Assembly: GCA_026686845.1 (NCBI GenBank)
Contig: JAIVEN010000004.1
Span: 24,832,827-24,896,826, forward strand
DNA length: 64,000 nucleotides
Direction: 5' to 3'
Source of the DNA: Adenanthera pavonina
Taxonomy: Eukaryota > Streptophyta > Magnoliopsida > Fabales > Fabaceae
Shown here: one piece after another, positions 35,430 to 47,035 of the stretch
Layout of the letters: each line of letters begins with the position of its first letter
How positions within the stretch are numbered: the stretch's first letter is position 1
Position numbers and translations under genes: made by a program
Notes under the pieces: generated by a model
What the model was told of the DNA's origin: nothing
Database searches by the model: none
The model's input: the letters and a program-made list of their open reading frames with translations, nothing else

Positions 35430-36856
35430 TCATAGTCAAGTCCAACTTTTCCTTGTGTAATTCTCTAACTTCCTAATAAAGCAAACAACATATCTTTACC
35501 CTTAGTGAGTTTAGCCATGCTTTTCAAAAGATATTCATTGTTCTTCTTCAGTTCAGTGCATGATGTACAATAAACATATTCAATTTTATGAAGAGATGTA
35601 GTGTCAGATATTTTACAATCAGATTCTAACTTGCTAATCTTAGCCAGTTTTAGTTCATTTGCAGTTTTAATGAACTAATCATGCAGATCATGAAATGCAT
35701 CAAGCAATTCAGAACAGGAAGGTTTAAATTCATTTACCTCATCTTCATGATCACTATTATATGAGTTTAGAGTTTGTTTAGATGCAAGTGCCATCAAGCA
35801 AATGTTGGCAATTTCTTCCTCATTTTCATCTTCTTCATCTGAGCTGTTGCCCCAAATTGATGAGACGTATGCCTTTTTGTTTTTGCCTTTGTCAGTAGCT
35901 TTCTTTTCTTTTTCTTGTTTTTTTAGGAATTACGGACAATCCCATTTGATGTGCCCTTACTTCTTGCATTCATAGCAGGTAACAGACTCTTTGCCTTCTT
36001 TCTTGTTGTCTACGGCTGCTCCTTTCTTAAAGAATCTTTCATTTCTCTTCTTGTTATAGAACCTTCTAAATTTTTTGACCAACATAGCCAGAGTCTCTTC
36101 ATCTAGTTCTTCTACATCATCAAAATTTTCTTCTTTTTCTTTTGTAGCTTTCAATGCAAGGCCCTTTTTCTTCTTATATTGACTAGCTTCCTTGAGAGCC
36201 TTTATTTTACCTTCATACTCTTCAAGGCCACCAAAGAGAGTTGTGATAGAAGCCATTGACTCTCCTCTGACTTCTTTTATTACAGTTACTTTTGGTTGCC
36301 ATTCCAGAGGAAGAGCTCTAAGGATTTTTCTGACTTTCTCTGGCTGTGTGTACTCCTTGCCAAGACTCTTTAGTTGATTCACAATGAGGGTGAATCTCTT
36401 TTACAGCTCTTTGATGCTTTCACCTTCCATCATTCTGAAGCTTTCATACTCACCAATGCATGAGTTCAATTTGTTCTCCCTTACTCCAGTAGTTCCTTCG
36501 TGAGCAATTTCTAGAGTGTCCCACATTCCTTTGGTTATGGAACATTGAGACACCCTATAGAATTCATCTTGATTGAGTGCACTGATCAGGTAGTGTTTTG
36601 CTTTGTAGTTGAGTAGGACTCTTCTCTTATCTTCCTCATTTCATTCCTCTTCTGGCTTCTCTTTATATTTGCCATCATCCTGCAACTTCATTAAGACGAA
36701 ATCCCCCTTTTGGATGACTAATCATATGTCTAAGTCAATGGATTAGAGATAAATTTGCATTCTCATCTTCTAGTATCCATAATGCTCTCCACTGAAGCTA
36801 GGAGGTTTATTTGTGTTGTTTCCCTCTACAAGAATACTTTCTCCAAAGCCAGACAT
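35430..36856 (-). pseudogene. copia gag (minus element)
   Basis: Starts ATG 36856 (MSGFGESILVEGNN), followed by PPSFSGEHYGY, a UBN2-type copia gag N-terminus. The open stretch at 35957-36382 has NQLKSLGKEYTQPEKVRKIL, ESMASITTLFGGLEEYEGKI and a Lys/Glu-rich helical region. The first zinc knuckle at about 35936-35977 reads CYECKK, a stop, then GHIKWDC. Beyond it an acidic stretch (SSDEEDENEEE) and a predicted coiled coil run to about 35430. Stops replace Trp (at 36775 and near 36720), Gln and Arg codons compared with the other copy at 62580, consistent with C-to-T decay. Confidence 0.88.
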
Positions 36857-36898
36857 TGTTTCTCCTAGATTGTTAGATCTTTTACTTGGGAGTCTGAG

Positions 36899-36910
36899 CT
36901 CTTATACCAC
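36899..36910 (-). other. primer-binding site of minus copia element
   Basis: The minus strand reads TGGTATAAGAGC immediately inside the LTR edge, one mismatch from the initiator tRNA-Met site TGGTATCAGAGC seen in the gypsy copy. It fixes 36912-38570 as the upstream LTR. Confidence 0.8.
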
Positions 36911-36911
36911 T

Positions 36912-38570
36912 TGTTAGTTCTGCTGGCTTCCCAAGAGGGGGGTGAATTGGGAAGCTTGAAATTTTTATGCAAAATTATAAGAGAGCAGTGAAAGCAAAAG
37001 TTTCAGAAAAACTGAGTGCAAACTGTAATAAAGAAATAAGCAAGGTAGAGGAAAGAGAGACACAAAGATTTATCCTGGTTCGGTCTCTTTCTCTTGATCT
37101 ATATCTAGTCCTCAAGCTACCACTTGAGATTTTCCACTATCTTGCAAGAATTCAGTGGTCTTCTTGCAATGCCACATTACAACTTTATGCTTTGTTCAAA
37201 GAGCTTACAAATTCACTCCTTGCACTCTAGCTAAGTGCTTCCCAAATCCCTTGTGAAGTCCCCTCGTAAGAAAATCTTTCTTCTAGATGAAGATAAAATT
37301 GTTTACAACAAAAGAAACTCTCTAATACAGAGTATGCTTGATAGTTGAAGAGCAATAAATGAGGTGTGTGAGAGTAGAAGGCTTTGTCTGAAGATTTTGA
37401 CAGAGTTTCAGTATATACAATGAAAAATTGTTACCCATTCCTTCAAATGAAGTTCTATTTATAGATTTATATCTTATGTTAGAGATAAGATCTAATCGTT
37501 AGAGATGTTACCTAATGGTTACTCTACAAAACTAGCTATTCACCAACCACATTTAATACGTCTGACATCCAAAGTTCAAATTTTGGAGTGTCAACAGATG
37601 AATTTCGCGAAGAGCATAAGTTAAAGACTTTAACGTTGAACTTTAAAGTTCGTTTGTTCAAAGGTAAAATTCTAATTTTCATCTTGACAAATATTTCCCA
37701 TGTTAGAACATACGAATTTTCAAGTTTAAAGTGCTTCTAATAAGGGTGAACAATTGTTCCATATTAGTACAATCCACTTGAAGTTTGAATTTTGTGGTCC
37801 AAAATTCATCTATCAGTGAGCAACTTAATATGGCACAAAAGTTCTTCTTTTTGAAATTCGAATTTTAAGCCTTCAAAGTTTGTCTATCAAAGAGACCTCT
37901 TATTAGACTTATATGCTTTCATTCCAAAGTTCAAATTTTGAAAAACCAAAGTTCATTTGTCAGATGGACATCTGATCAGACTTACACATTTTCATTCCAA
38001 AGTTCAAATTTTCAAAAACCAAAGTTTATTTATAAGAGGGACATCTGATCAGACTTACACATTTTAATTCCAAAGTTCAAATTTTCAAAACTAAAGTTCA
38101 TCTATTAGAGGGATTGACTTAGAACTCTTTTTGCACTCTAATTTCAGATGAACTTTTACATAGCTTCAGACGATTTTTTCATTTTTCACAAATTATGCTT
38201 GACTCAAAATTCGAATTGTAACAGGCTGAAATTCATCTGTCAGAGGCAACATTTTTGTAAGTTCAAATTTCAGGTATCAAAGTTTGAATATTCAAAGCAA
38301 TATATGAAATTTAACAATTCAAAGTTCATCTGTTAGTGAGTATTTTTCAAATATATCGTAAGTTAACATAGGATTATTGAAAAACACATTTTAAAAAACA
38401 TTGGGTGCAAGATCAAAGCCTTTTACTTCTGTGAATACTGTAAGAAATCCTACTAACTAATCTTGCACTCATTTCTTCCTGGATTTCTTCATTTGAGATC
38501 TCTTGTACTCTTTTAATATCTTCCTTCCAAGCTCTGGTTATTTGGAATCATCAAAACACTTGATTCAACA
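36912..38570 (-). mobile_element. upstream LTR of minus copia element, family S (S5)
   Basis: 1659 bp on the minus strand, from TGTTGAATCAAGTG (at 38570) to CAGCAGAACTAACA (at 36912), followed by the primer site and gag. TATA box on the minus strand at 37454-37463 (TATAAATAGA). The motif array is present with partly duplicated segments (37935-38010 and 38010-38085 are near-identical 70-80 bp units containing CATCTGATCAGACTTACACATT). The right flank TATAC is Helitron helicase sequence, so the copia element landed in a Helitron; the matching left flank is not identifiable. Confidence 0.93.
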
Positions 38571-39540
38571 TATACTACATTAAGTATAGGTGCCAATATT
38601 ACTTTATCTCTAAAATAAGATAAATCACCAAGAGAATCAAGGAAATCTAGATACGTGGATTCAATTATATACTTAATGTTGAATTGTTCCATCATCTATG
38701 GAAATGTTCCACTTAGCAAATTCATTCAACTCCTTATTTTGTTCATGTGAATTCGTTACTAGTAACCTCATGTTTTTTGTGAGAGTCATAAGCTTGCAAT
38801 CATTCCACAAGTATGATGAGTTAATAGATGCAAAGACTATATCCTCTCATGTACCTCTTGGTATAACTAGAAGGATTTGATGAAAATCTCCTCCAAACAT
38901 AACAAGCTTACCACTAAACAGTGCACGAGCAGCAGAAGAATTTTGCAACTGTAATATGTCCTTCATTATTCTATCAAGAGCTTTGAAGAATACTTAGTTG
39001 CTATAGGTGCCTCATCCCATATGATAAGTGATGTGTGAGCAATCAAATCAGCAAGAAGGCTACGCTACTTTATGTTGTATATTAAATCTTCATTTACTGA
39101 CAAGGGAATGCAAAATTGTGATTGAGCAGTGCTTCCTCCAGGAAGTAACAATGAGGCTATACCACTTGAAGTAACATTCAAAACAATTTTACCTTTTGAT
39201 CTCAAAGACATTGACAGGGTATTCCAAATATATGTCTTTCCTGTACTACCATATCCATATACAGAGAACATCGTACCATTTCCAAACTTAATGAACCCAA
39301 TGACAACATCATATATATTACATTGCTCAAAAGTTAATGTTTAAAGCATTCTCGATAGCCTATTAGCAAGTGCATGCCTATCATAGTTAAGCTGTTCACA
39401 TATCAACTTGTTGCCAGTCATCTCAATGCATGACATCTTTGGATACGGTATTTGCTGGTAGTCCCTTAGACTTCTACCATTATGCTGCAACATTTTTCCA
39501 ATTTCTATAAGGGTAAAATTTCGCAAATCATTATCCAAAA
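38571..39540 (-). pseudogene. Helitron 1 helicase domain (Pif1-like), truncated by copia
   Basis: SF1 Pif1-type helicase of a Helitron. Walker A GYGSTGKT lies at 39233-39256, then VTSSGIASLLLPGGSTAQSQF; Walker B reads IIWDEAPIA at about 39003-39032; motif MFGGDFHQILLVIPRG at about 38870-38915; SINSSYLWND and LTKNMRL near 38780-38830; and RDKVILAPILNVVY, which ends at the LTR edge at 38571. The rest of the helicase is not found on the far side of the copia element. Stops and frame changes occur (for example after PRGT, where Arg is expected). Confidence 0.88.
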
Positions 39541-40229
39541 GATGTAACCCTGCAATTTTAAATAGAATAAGGTATATATATATATTTAAACATTTAGATC
39601 AAATGAAATAAGGAGTTAAATATTAATTTTATCAATTTTATAACATATCAAAGCAATTGATCTAATCATTAAATACCTTGATGTCTAATGACAAGTCTTT
39701 GTCTATGTATTATGTCATGAGAGAGCACCATCCATGTCTTCTCCCACACAAATTCTGGTCTTGACAAAGCATTGCAAGTGAGTAGCATGCAATAGTAGGC
39801 GGATAAAGTTTGCTGAAGCTCAATGGCTAGCCTCCTTTATGCCATCAATGTACTTATCATCATCTAATAGGCCTAGAGCATAACATGCATCTCTGAATGT
39901 CGGATAAAGGATGCCATCTATTGTTTTAATATCTTCATATGATGTGGCCTCTTTAACAAAATTAAGTAGAGAGTACACAGGTAGTGTAACTCATCACTCC
40001 CTGGAGGTGTAAAAAAATTCTTCCAATGGCTATTCTAGATTTCCTTAGACGTTGGTCATGCAGATCTCTTTTGTACACAAATAGTGTGGGGAAGTCAGCA
40101 TAAGTGTCTTCTCTAGCTTCTAGATATTTCTTATTGGCCTTAAACCATGCAAGAAACATTGTGGGCTTATCCGAGTTGTGATCTAAAATAGAATCTAATT
40201 GTTCATCATCTTGGAACACAACACTTTGT
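39541..40229 (-). pseudogene. Helitron 1 central region between Rep and helicase
   Basis: The segment at 39962-40219 reads FQDDEQLDSIL, KPTMFLAWFKANKKYLEARE, TYADFPTLFVYKRDL and KSRIAIGRI, the conserved Helitron region joining Rep to helicase. Further on come ALGLLDDDKYIDGIKEASH near 39840-39890 and a VGEDM segment near 39740. The 39341-39538 block (DLRNFTLIEIGKMLQHNGRS) leads into the helicase. Frames are broken and an AT-rich TATATATATATA tract lies at about 39573. Confidence 0.8.
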
Positions 40230-41030
40230 CAGTCAAATAAATGAAATGACAATCTTTCAACTGATGGCTGTCTATAATTTATTTCAAATGAAAAATCTGC
40301 CACACTACTTCACAAACAGACAAGCACCTACAATCATAAAATATATTTATCTTATCATGAACAAGATTGTCAATTGACTTAGATGACCCAGTTAGAATGC
40401 TCTAGTTTCCCTGTTGTGTCCTTTATTTACATACTTAAGCAGGTACTTTATTGACTTTAATTGGTTGCAGCACTTTACATTAATGTGTGCATAGTGCTTC
40501 AATAATAACTTTGGGTTATATGGAACAATGAACTTGTTATCTAGTGCCATCCCATTCTTCATAATAAACCTACCATTATCAAGTTTTTGGTAGCGTGGAT
40601 ATCCATTAGTACCAAATACAATGATATAGTGAAATGCTTTTGGGTAGTGTTTGGAGCAAATTCCATCAACCATGCATGATGAATTATGGTTCATTGCTCT
40701 ACAAGGTCCATGCATCATGAAGTTGCTGACCACTTCAAATAACTTAGGATTTGAATTAATATCTGGAATCTCAACTGATATGACCTGGTCTATATCACTT
40801 GGAGTTGGATACTTGAACTGATCAAAGAAAAACACTAGGATATGTGCATATGGAAGCCCACGTTTTTCGAATTCAATAGTATAGACAACTGTAAAAAAGA
40901 ATATAGTATTAATTTATTCCCAAATGATATTTAAAAATGAATTAGTATAAAAATTTTTACATAACAACAAATAGTACTTGCTTTAACCTTACCAAATATA
41001 CTTTTCATTGTGAATGAAGTAAATTTAAAT
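40230..41030 (-). pseudogene. Helitron 1 Rep nuclease domain (HUH), with intron
   Basis: Rep domain for rolling-circle transposition. A small exon MKSIFGKVKA near 40985-41010 appears to splice (donor GCAA/GTACTA, acceptor TTTTTTACAG at about 40892) to VYTIEFEKRGLPYAHILVFF. The usual His-x-His metal-binding pair is Tyr-Ala-His here. An open block at 40392-40835 contains HGPCRAMNHNSSCM, CSKHYPKAF and IKYLLKYVNKGHNR. The tyrosine motif near 40330 reads FYDCRCLSVCE, with Phe and Cys where I align the two catalytic tyrosines. A frameshift follows at about 40270. The N-terminal Rep part is missing. Confidence 0.8.
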
Positions 41031-41339
41031 TTTTAATGGAAAAAATAGGGAGATAGGTAAATGAATATAATAATATTATGTATATATAGATATATATATA
41101 TGATATAATACACGGTATAAAGGGAACAACAAATACAATTTTTTTTGTGTTATTCATTTATTTAAGGTATGACAGGCAAAATGACATAAATGACAACCTG
41201 ACTCACATTAAAGCCATATCATAAAAGTTATTGGATCCAAATTGACTAAGCTAACACACTTAACCACACAAATTCTTCATTTTACCCAAATTGACACTGA
41301 CACATGATACCCATTTAACAAAATACCAACGACCCTCAC

Positions 41340-44054
41340 CCCGAATTCACTTCTCCACCTTAATACGCTTTGTGATGTTGGTTGACAAATCACCGAATTT
41401 GCTCCCATTAGCAATTGCATCTGCAACACATTTAGTTAAAAGTGCATCTGTAGGAGTTATTGCATCTAAAGTGCCAACTCTTGAATACAACAAAGATGAG
41501 TCAACTTCTTGCATGACAAATCAAGCATGTTATATAATATATGTAGAAGCTAAATATATTTAATAAAAACATCAAATAAAATTGAAGAATGACCAGTTGA
41601 ATGGTTTCTCCTAAATTAGTAGATCTATGAGTGGGTGTCATTGGAGGATGTTGAAGTTCATCAATGCATGACTGCATCAAATCCATGTCATCACTAATGT
41701 GAAGGACAATAAAAGGAGATTGGAATCCCTCGTATGAATTGTTGGTACCTTAACATTGAAAAGGAAATTCTTGCCAAGAACCTGATCAAATTGCTGAGGT
41801 GCTTGATTCAAATCACCAATTGCCTAATGAAGGGATGTGGGATAAATAATAGTGAAAGAAATGGTATTCCATTAACACAATAAAAAAAATAGCTTGATAT
41901 CAGCAAACCTATAAAACAATCTCCTTAAGCTTAGTAGTACTATATCACATAATTTTCTTGAACTCTCTATCAAAAACTATGAATGTTGCAGAGCTACAGT
42001 CATCAATCACATTCATTTGTACATTGTTTCTAGGAATAATGCACAATCATGTTTTAATATATGAAAATAATTTTTTATTCACACACGAATAAGAAAACCA
42101 CACTCACCTAATAGCAACATCCTTTACAGCTAATTTGCACCGTTGACAATAAAACCCTAACCCATCAAGGGTCGACTTTCTTGAAGCATTTTTTCAAGCA
42201 TTGTAGCACCACCCACGATCAGTAAAAAAATTCATAATTGTTGCAACTATCACGCACACTGAACCCTATAAACATGCAACTAGCACTTTAATGTATTAAA
42301 TAAAAAATGATAATTAAATGTACATATACATGTTGAGCTACTAAAATTATATACCAGAGGACAATCCATGATCACATCAATCATTTTGCAATCAAATTAG
42401 AGGATATCATCATTAGCATTGCTTACCCTATTTCCAGTGAGGGGCTTAAGCTATTGTGGTGATGCTAATTCTTCAATGTTGGACCAAATGAAAAAATATA
42501 TATAAATTGGAATTAACATTTTACTATTTATCTATATTAAATTATATAAATGATATCAAATTGTTTCAAATATCAAGATTTGGCAGCACCTTAGTCAACC
42601 AAATTTAATGCCATGTTAATTGATGATACATTAAAAAAATGAGACTTTAGCAGATTCAATTCTGATATATATATCTGAATATATTACAACATTTTTGTAT
42701 ATGATCAGATATTAAAGGATATAGTAATAAAGGCTATCATATGTCACTAAACCAAATGGAAAAATATGTGTTAAATTTGGATGTACATGGAGGCTCAGAA
42801 TTGAAGCATTAAAAGAAACTAAAAGAAATAAGTAAAGGCATATATGAATTGTATAAAAAACATGGAAATTGTTTAAATTACTATATATATGATTATCAAG
42901 AAAATATGTTGCTAACCTTGAAAGAAGTGATTGGACCTCAGGTATGCTTGGATTAATAAACATTCTAGAAGCATACATAGAGTTTGAGACCTTGCGCTGA
43001 CCTATAAAACCCATGGTATATAATAAGATGAAGATTAATAAAAATAGGTATGAAAATATTAACCATCAGACCTCAAACAATTAAACAACTTAATCTTACA
43101 CCACTGTAGAATGATAACACGTGGTGAAGTATTGTTTCCATAGATATAATTAGATAGTTCCTCTACAAAGTTCTCCACAAAGTATAGATCAAGCGGCTAT
43201 TGCTGAAATTATTGAAAAGAAATAAAATGTGAGATGCAAACATTATACTTAATATTTAATTGAAACAAAGTAATGTTAAGAAAAAAAACCATAAAATAAT
43301 TTTGTATTTATGGTCCTCTATCTCTATCTCAATCTGTTTTTGATATTTTCCATCCTTGGAAAATTCCTCAATTTCTCCCAAACCATGTAGCTTAGCAATG
43401 ATATCTGATAAGGATATTTTGAAAAATAATTATAAGCAACATAGAGATGAAACTGAATGAAATTAAACATATTATTTTGACAACTATGTACCCATGGATT
43501 GATTAGATGAAAACATAAATAAAAAGGAGTCTCAAACAAACTCACCAACCAAGTAGGTATCATCAGATTGTGTGCCTAATATATCTCGAAAAGGAGTAAA
43601 GAGAAAACCAAAACATGGGATGGATCAGTTGTCATCTTGGGGAATGACTTTGGTAGAAAACTGAAAATAAATATTGAAATCATAGTTTGTCAACTTGTAT
43701 GATCTTGTGTTCTTCCTAATACTGAATTGGGTCATTACATACACCTTTCGCTCATATAGGATTGTTTTGAACTTCAGAACATATGATTGTTTTACAGAAG
43801 CATGGATTCAGTCTTGCTAAAATGTAGATTCAACATGCACCATAGTAAACATGGAGAAATTGGAAAACGTAAAAAAAAGATTAACATGGGAAAAATCAAC
43901 TAACATCGGCATCTTGTAAAACCATCTCAATAGATTGAATCTCATCTGGCATATTGAAGCTCGACATTGTCCAAAGTGGCACCACCCTTACTTTGATTCT
44001 CCAGTTCATACAAAGTGCATTTATGGCACATACGTCATCATATCTACTAGCCAT
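41340..44054 (-). pseudogene. Helitron-associated RPA70-like gene, multi-exon, decayed
   Basis: A multi-exon gene on the minus strand matching replication protein A large-subunit-like proteins carried by plant Helitrons. Exon 1 starts at ATG 44054 (MASRYDDVCAINAL, then WRIKVRVVPLW). Later blocks in OB-fold order: SYVLKFKTILYERKVYVMTQF (43700-43800), DIIAKLHGLGEIEEFSKDGK (43340-43410), VEELSNYIYGNNTSPRVIILQ (43090-43180), SNSMYASRMFINPSIPEVQS (42905-42990), a zinc-ribbon-like WCYNA...FYCQRCK (42120-42220), and DDCSSATFIVFDREFKKIM (41950-42030). Intervening AT-rich stretches look like introns. Stops (including one in the zinc ribbon) show it is a pseudogene. RPA would coat single-stranded DNA during Helitron replication; that role is inferred from the family. 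Confidence 0.8.
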
Positions 44055-45090
44055 GATAGCTATGAATCAACAAATAGGTAATAGTTTATATCAGTTGTCA
44101 ACATAAAAGGCAATCATTGGGGAAAATGAACAAAAGCCAATAACGTAAATGGTGATTGAGAAAGTTTAGAATCGAAGAGGAAGCCAAAAAAAAAAGTTTA
44201 TAATGGACAGTAGAAGTTAGTGTCGATTGAAAAGCAATAAAAAATACATATCATATACAAACCTTAGTGGATAGAAGGTTGCAGAAGATGACAACTGAAT
44301 TGTATATCACCCATTGGATGATGATGATTAACCACAAAAACATGTAATTTATTCTTTTGGTAATCTCATTCATCTAGTGAAGGAACATCTTACCCATTAT
44401 TGCATGAATCACCATTATTGACGTCAGTTATGCTGGAAGGCAGGTTCCATTGGTTTAAATTTAGATGATACAAAACTATCTAAAATGGTACCAAGATGAT
44501 TGCATTCATTACGATGTACCCAAATGTAATATGATGATAGTGGGAATGATATTGGCAAAAAACATGCTTATCTAGATTATATATTTAAAGTTGATTGGTT
44601 TTCCAAAATTAAATCATTGGATTACAAATATATTAATGTCATAACCGAATGCAATCATTTTAAATATTAAAACAATAACCAAATGCAATCACTGTATTTA
44701 TTTAAATATTTGTAGCAAAAAATCAGGCTAATAAAAGATATGTATAAAAGAGTTACAATTATCTTACAGTTATATTTTGATATGCATATCTAATGGAACA
44801 TGTTGACCGAGTTTAATGCCATATTTAATTGCCAAGACAGGAGTATTGAAATGTTGAATCATAACTTAAAGGATTGACCAATAAAAGGAGTATCATAATC
44901 TAATTATGAAAAGGAGTATTGAAATTTTGAACTTATAGCCACAAAAAAAAGGATCAATTTACTACCTTAATTATGCATGTCATTCTAGATATGAAAAAAT
45001 AGTTTAGTCACATATATTTGAATTCATTTGAGTCTTTAATCCAAAATCTAAGAAAAAAATAAAAATATGATCCTTATGCATATAATTCTA
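44055..45090. other. AT-rich noncoding segment upstream of RPA gene
   Basis: No credible frame. Contains two blocks that recur in direct orientation on the other side of the LINE: 44665-44780 resembles 51790-51905 (shared AATGCAATCA/ATTGCAATCA, TGTATTTATTTAAATAT, AAAAGATA, TTACAATTATCTTA), and 45000-45066 resembles 51636-51705 (shared ATAGTTTAGTCA, ATATATTT, TTAATCCAAA). These may be Helitron terminal or subterminal sequence. Confidence 0.6.
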
Positions 45091-45121
45091 CAACAACAAT
45101 AACAACATTAGCCTTATCCTA

Positions 45122-45343
45122 CTAAGTGGGCTTGGCTATATGGATCATATGATGCCAATAAGCTCTAACAAACACCATCGCTTCAAATAAATCATTTATC
45201 AGGAGGTCACGCCTTATAACTTCTTTTAGTGTCCTTTTTAGTTTTCCTCTACACTTTTTAATAGGGCTCCAATCCATTTGATCAACTTCCTTACTGGATC
45301 TTCTTGTCCTCTTCTTTGTACATGTCCAAACCACCTTAAACAC
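45122..45343 (-). pseudogene. RTE LINE C-terminal segment
   Basis: Minus strand reads RTRRSSKEVDQMDWSP, KCRGKLKRTLKEVIRRDLLIN and AYWHHMIHIAKPT, the typical end of RTE ORFs just before the 3' untranslated tail. It is separated from RT by solo LTR S6. Confidence 0.85.
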
Positions 45344-45382
45344 TTTTTCATTATTTTCTCCTCGATAGGTGCTACTCCTATT

Positions 45383-47035
45383 TGTTAGATAGGCTAGCTT
45401 TCCAAGAGGGAGGGTGAATTGGGAAGCTTGAAAATTTTCTACAAAATGTCAAGAAGGTGAAGAAAACAAAGTATGATGGTAAAACAGAGTATAAAAGAAT
45501 AAACTGTAAAAGTAGCAGTAGGGAAGAGAAAACTCAGATATTTATCCTAGTTCGATCTCTCTACTTGACCTACATCCAGTTCCCAAGTCACCACTTGAGA
45601 TTTTCTACTACTCTGCAAGAATTCAGTGGGCTTCTTGCAAATGCCTTAGTACAAAGTTGATGTTCTATTTCTATAGCTCACTCTTTCACTCTATGCACTC
45701 TTACTAAGTGCTTCCCCAATCTCTTGTGATATCCCCTCACAAGAAAATCTTTCTTCTAGATGAAGATAAGATTATTTACGATGAATAAACTCTCTTAAAT
45801 AGAGTGAATATGAAAGTTGGAGTACAAATATTGAAGTGTGAGAGTAAAAGGCCTTGAATAGATGATTTGGCAGAGTTTCAGTATATACAAAGTTAAAATC
45901 GTTACCCACAACTTCAAATGATGTTATATTTATAGATTTAGGTCTCAACTATACGTTAGAGACAAAATCTATCCGTTGGAGAAGTTATCCAACGGTTACT
46001 ATGAAAAACTATTCGTTAACTAACCGCATTTAATGCTTCTGACATTCTGAAGTTTGAATTTTAGTTTATCAACAGACGAATTTCACAGAGACTGAAGGCT
46101 AAAGACTTCAACATTGAATACCCGAAGTTCATCTATCATGAAGCAAAATTCAAATTTTGATCTTTGGAAAATGATTCTATGTTATGACATATGAATTTTT
46201 ATGTTTGAAGATGTTCTATTAAGACTTTCAATTTGCTACAGTGCCTTCGAAATTCAAATTTTGAAACCCCAAAATTCATCTGTTAGTAACTGGTTTATAA
46301 GGTACAGTAGTTCATCTTATTCGAAATTCGAATTTTCAAAGGGCAAAATTTATCTGTTAGAGATACCTCTTTTCAGACTTACTTCGAAATTCAAATATAT
46401 AAGTACTGTCATTCGTATATCAACATATCATTATAACATACTCACAAGCTTTGTTTCTGAAATTCAAATTTTCATGTTCAAAGTTCGTCTGTCAGTGAGC
46501 AATTTTGGAGCCCAATCTAAACTTGGTTTCAGATAAACTTTGACATAATTTTAGACTAATTTCTTTAGTTTTCATAAGTTACATTTTGTCTGAAATTCAA
46601 ATTTTCAAAACCTAAAGTTCGTCTATTGCTGAAAGCTCCTTTCAGACACTTATCAAAATTCAAATTTTCTCAAGTCAAAATTCATCTGTCAGATAAGCCT
46701 CTCTTCAGACTTATTTAGTTTCAATACAAAATTCGAATTTCCAAAGCCAAAGTTCGAATTTCCAAGATGACAGATCAGTATAAACCTTTCAAACTTCGTC
46801 TGTTGGTGGGTGTTTTTCAAATATTCCATGAATTAACATAGAATCAAGGTTTTAAAACATCTTTTCACTAAATCAAAGTCTTTTACTCAAATTAAAACAC
46901 AAATAAACATCCTACATCTATCCTTGCACTTATTTCTCCAAAATTCCTTCACTTGAAACATTTTGTGCACCTTTGATATCCTTATTCCAAGCTCTTGAAG
47001 GTTAGTTTAGAATCATCAAAACTCCTGATTCAACA
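45383..47035 (-). mobile_element. solo LTR, family S (S6), in LINE
   Basis: 1653 bp, left edge TGTTAGATAGGCTAGC, right edge TCCTGATTCAACA, perfect target duplication CTATT (45378-45382 and 47036-47040). Same strand as the LINE. Closely similar to S2 over its shared length, including long identical tracts such as TCAAATATTCCATGAATTAACATAG near 46817. Contains the full motif array and a TATA-like TATAAATATAAC on the minus strand near 45925. Confidence 0.95.
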
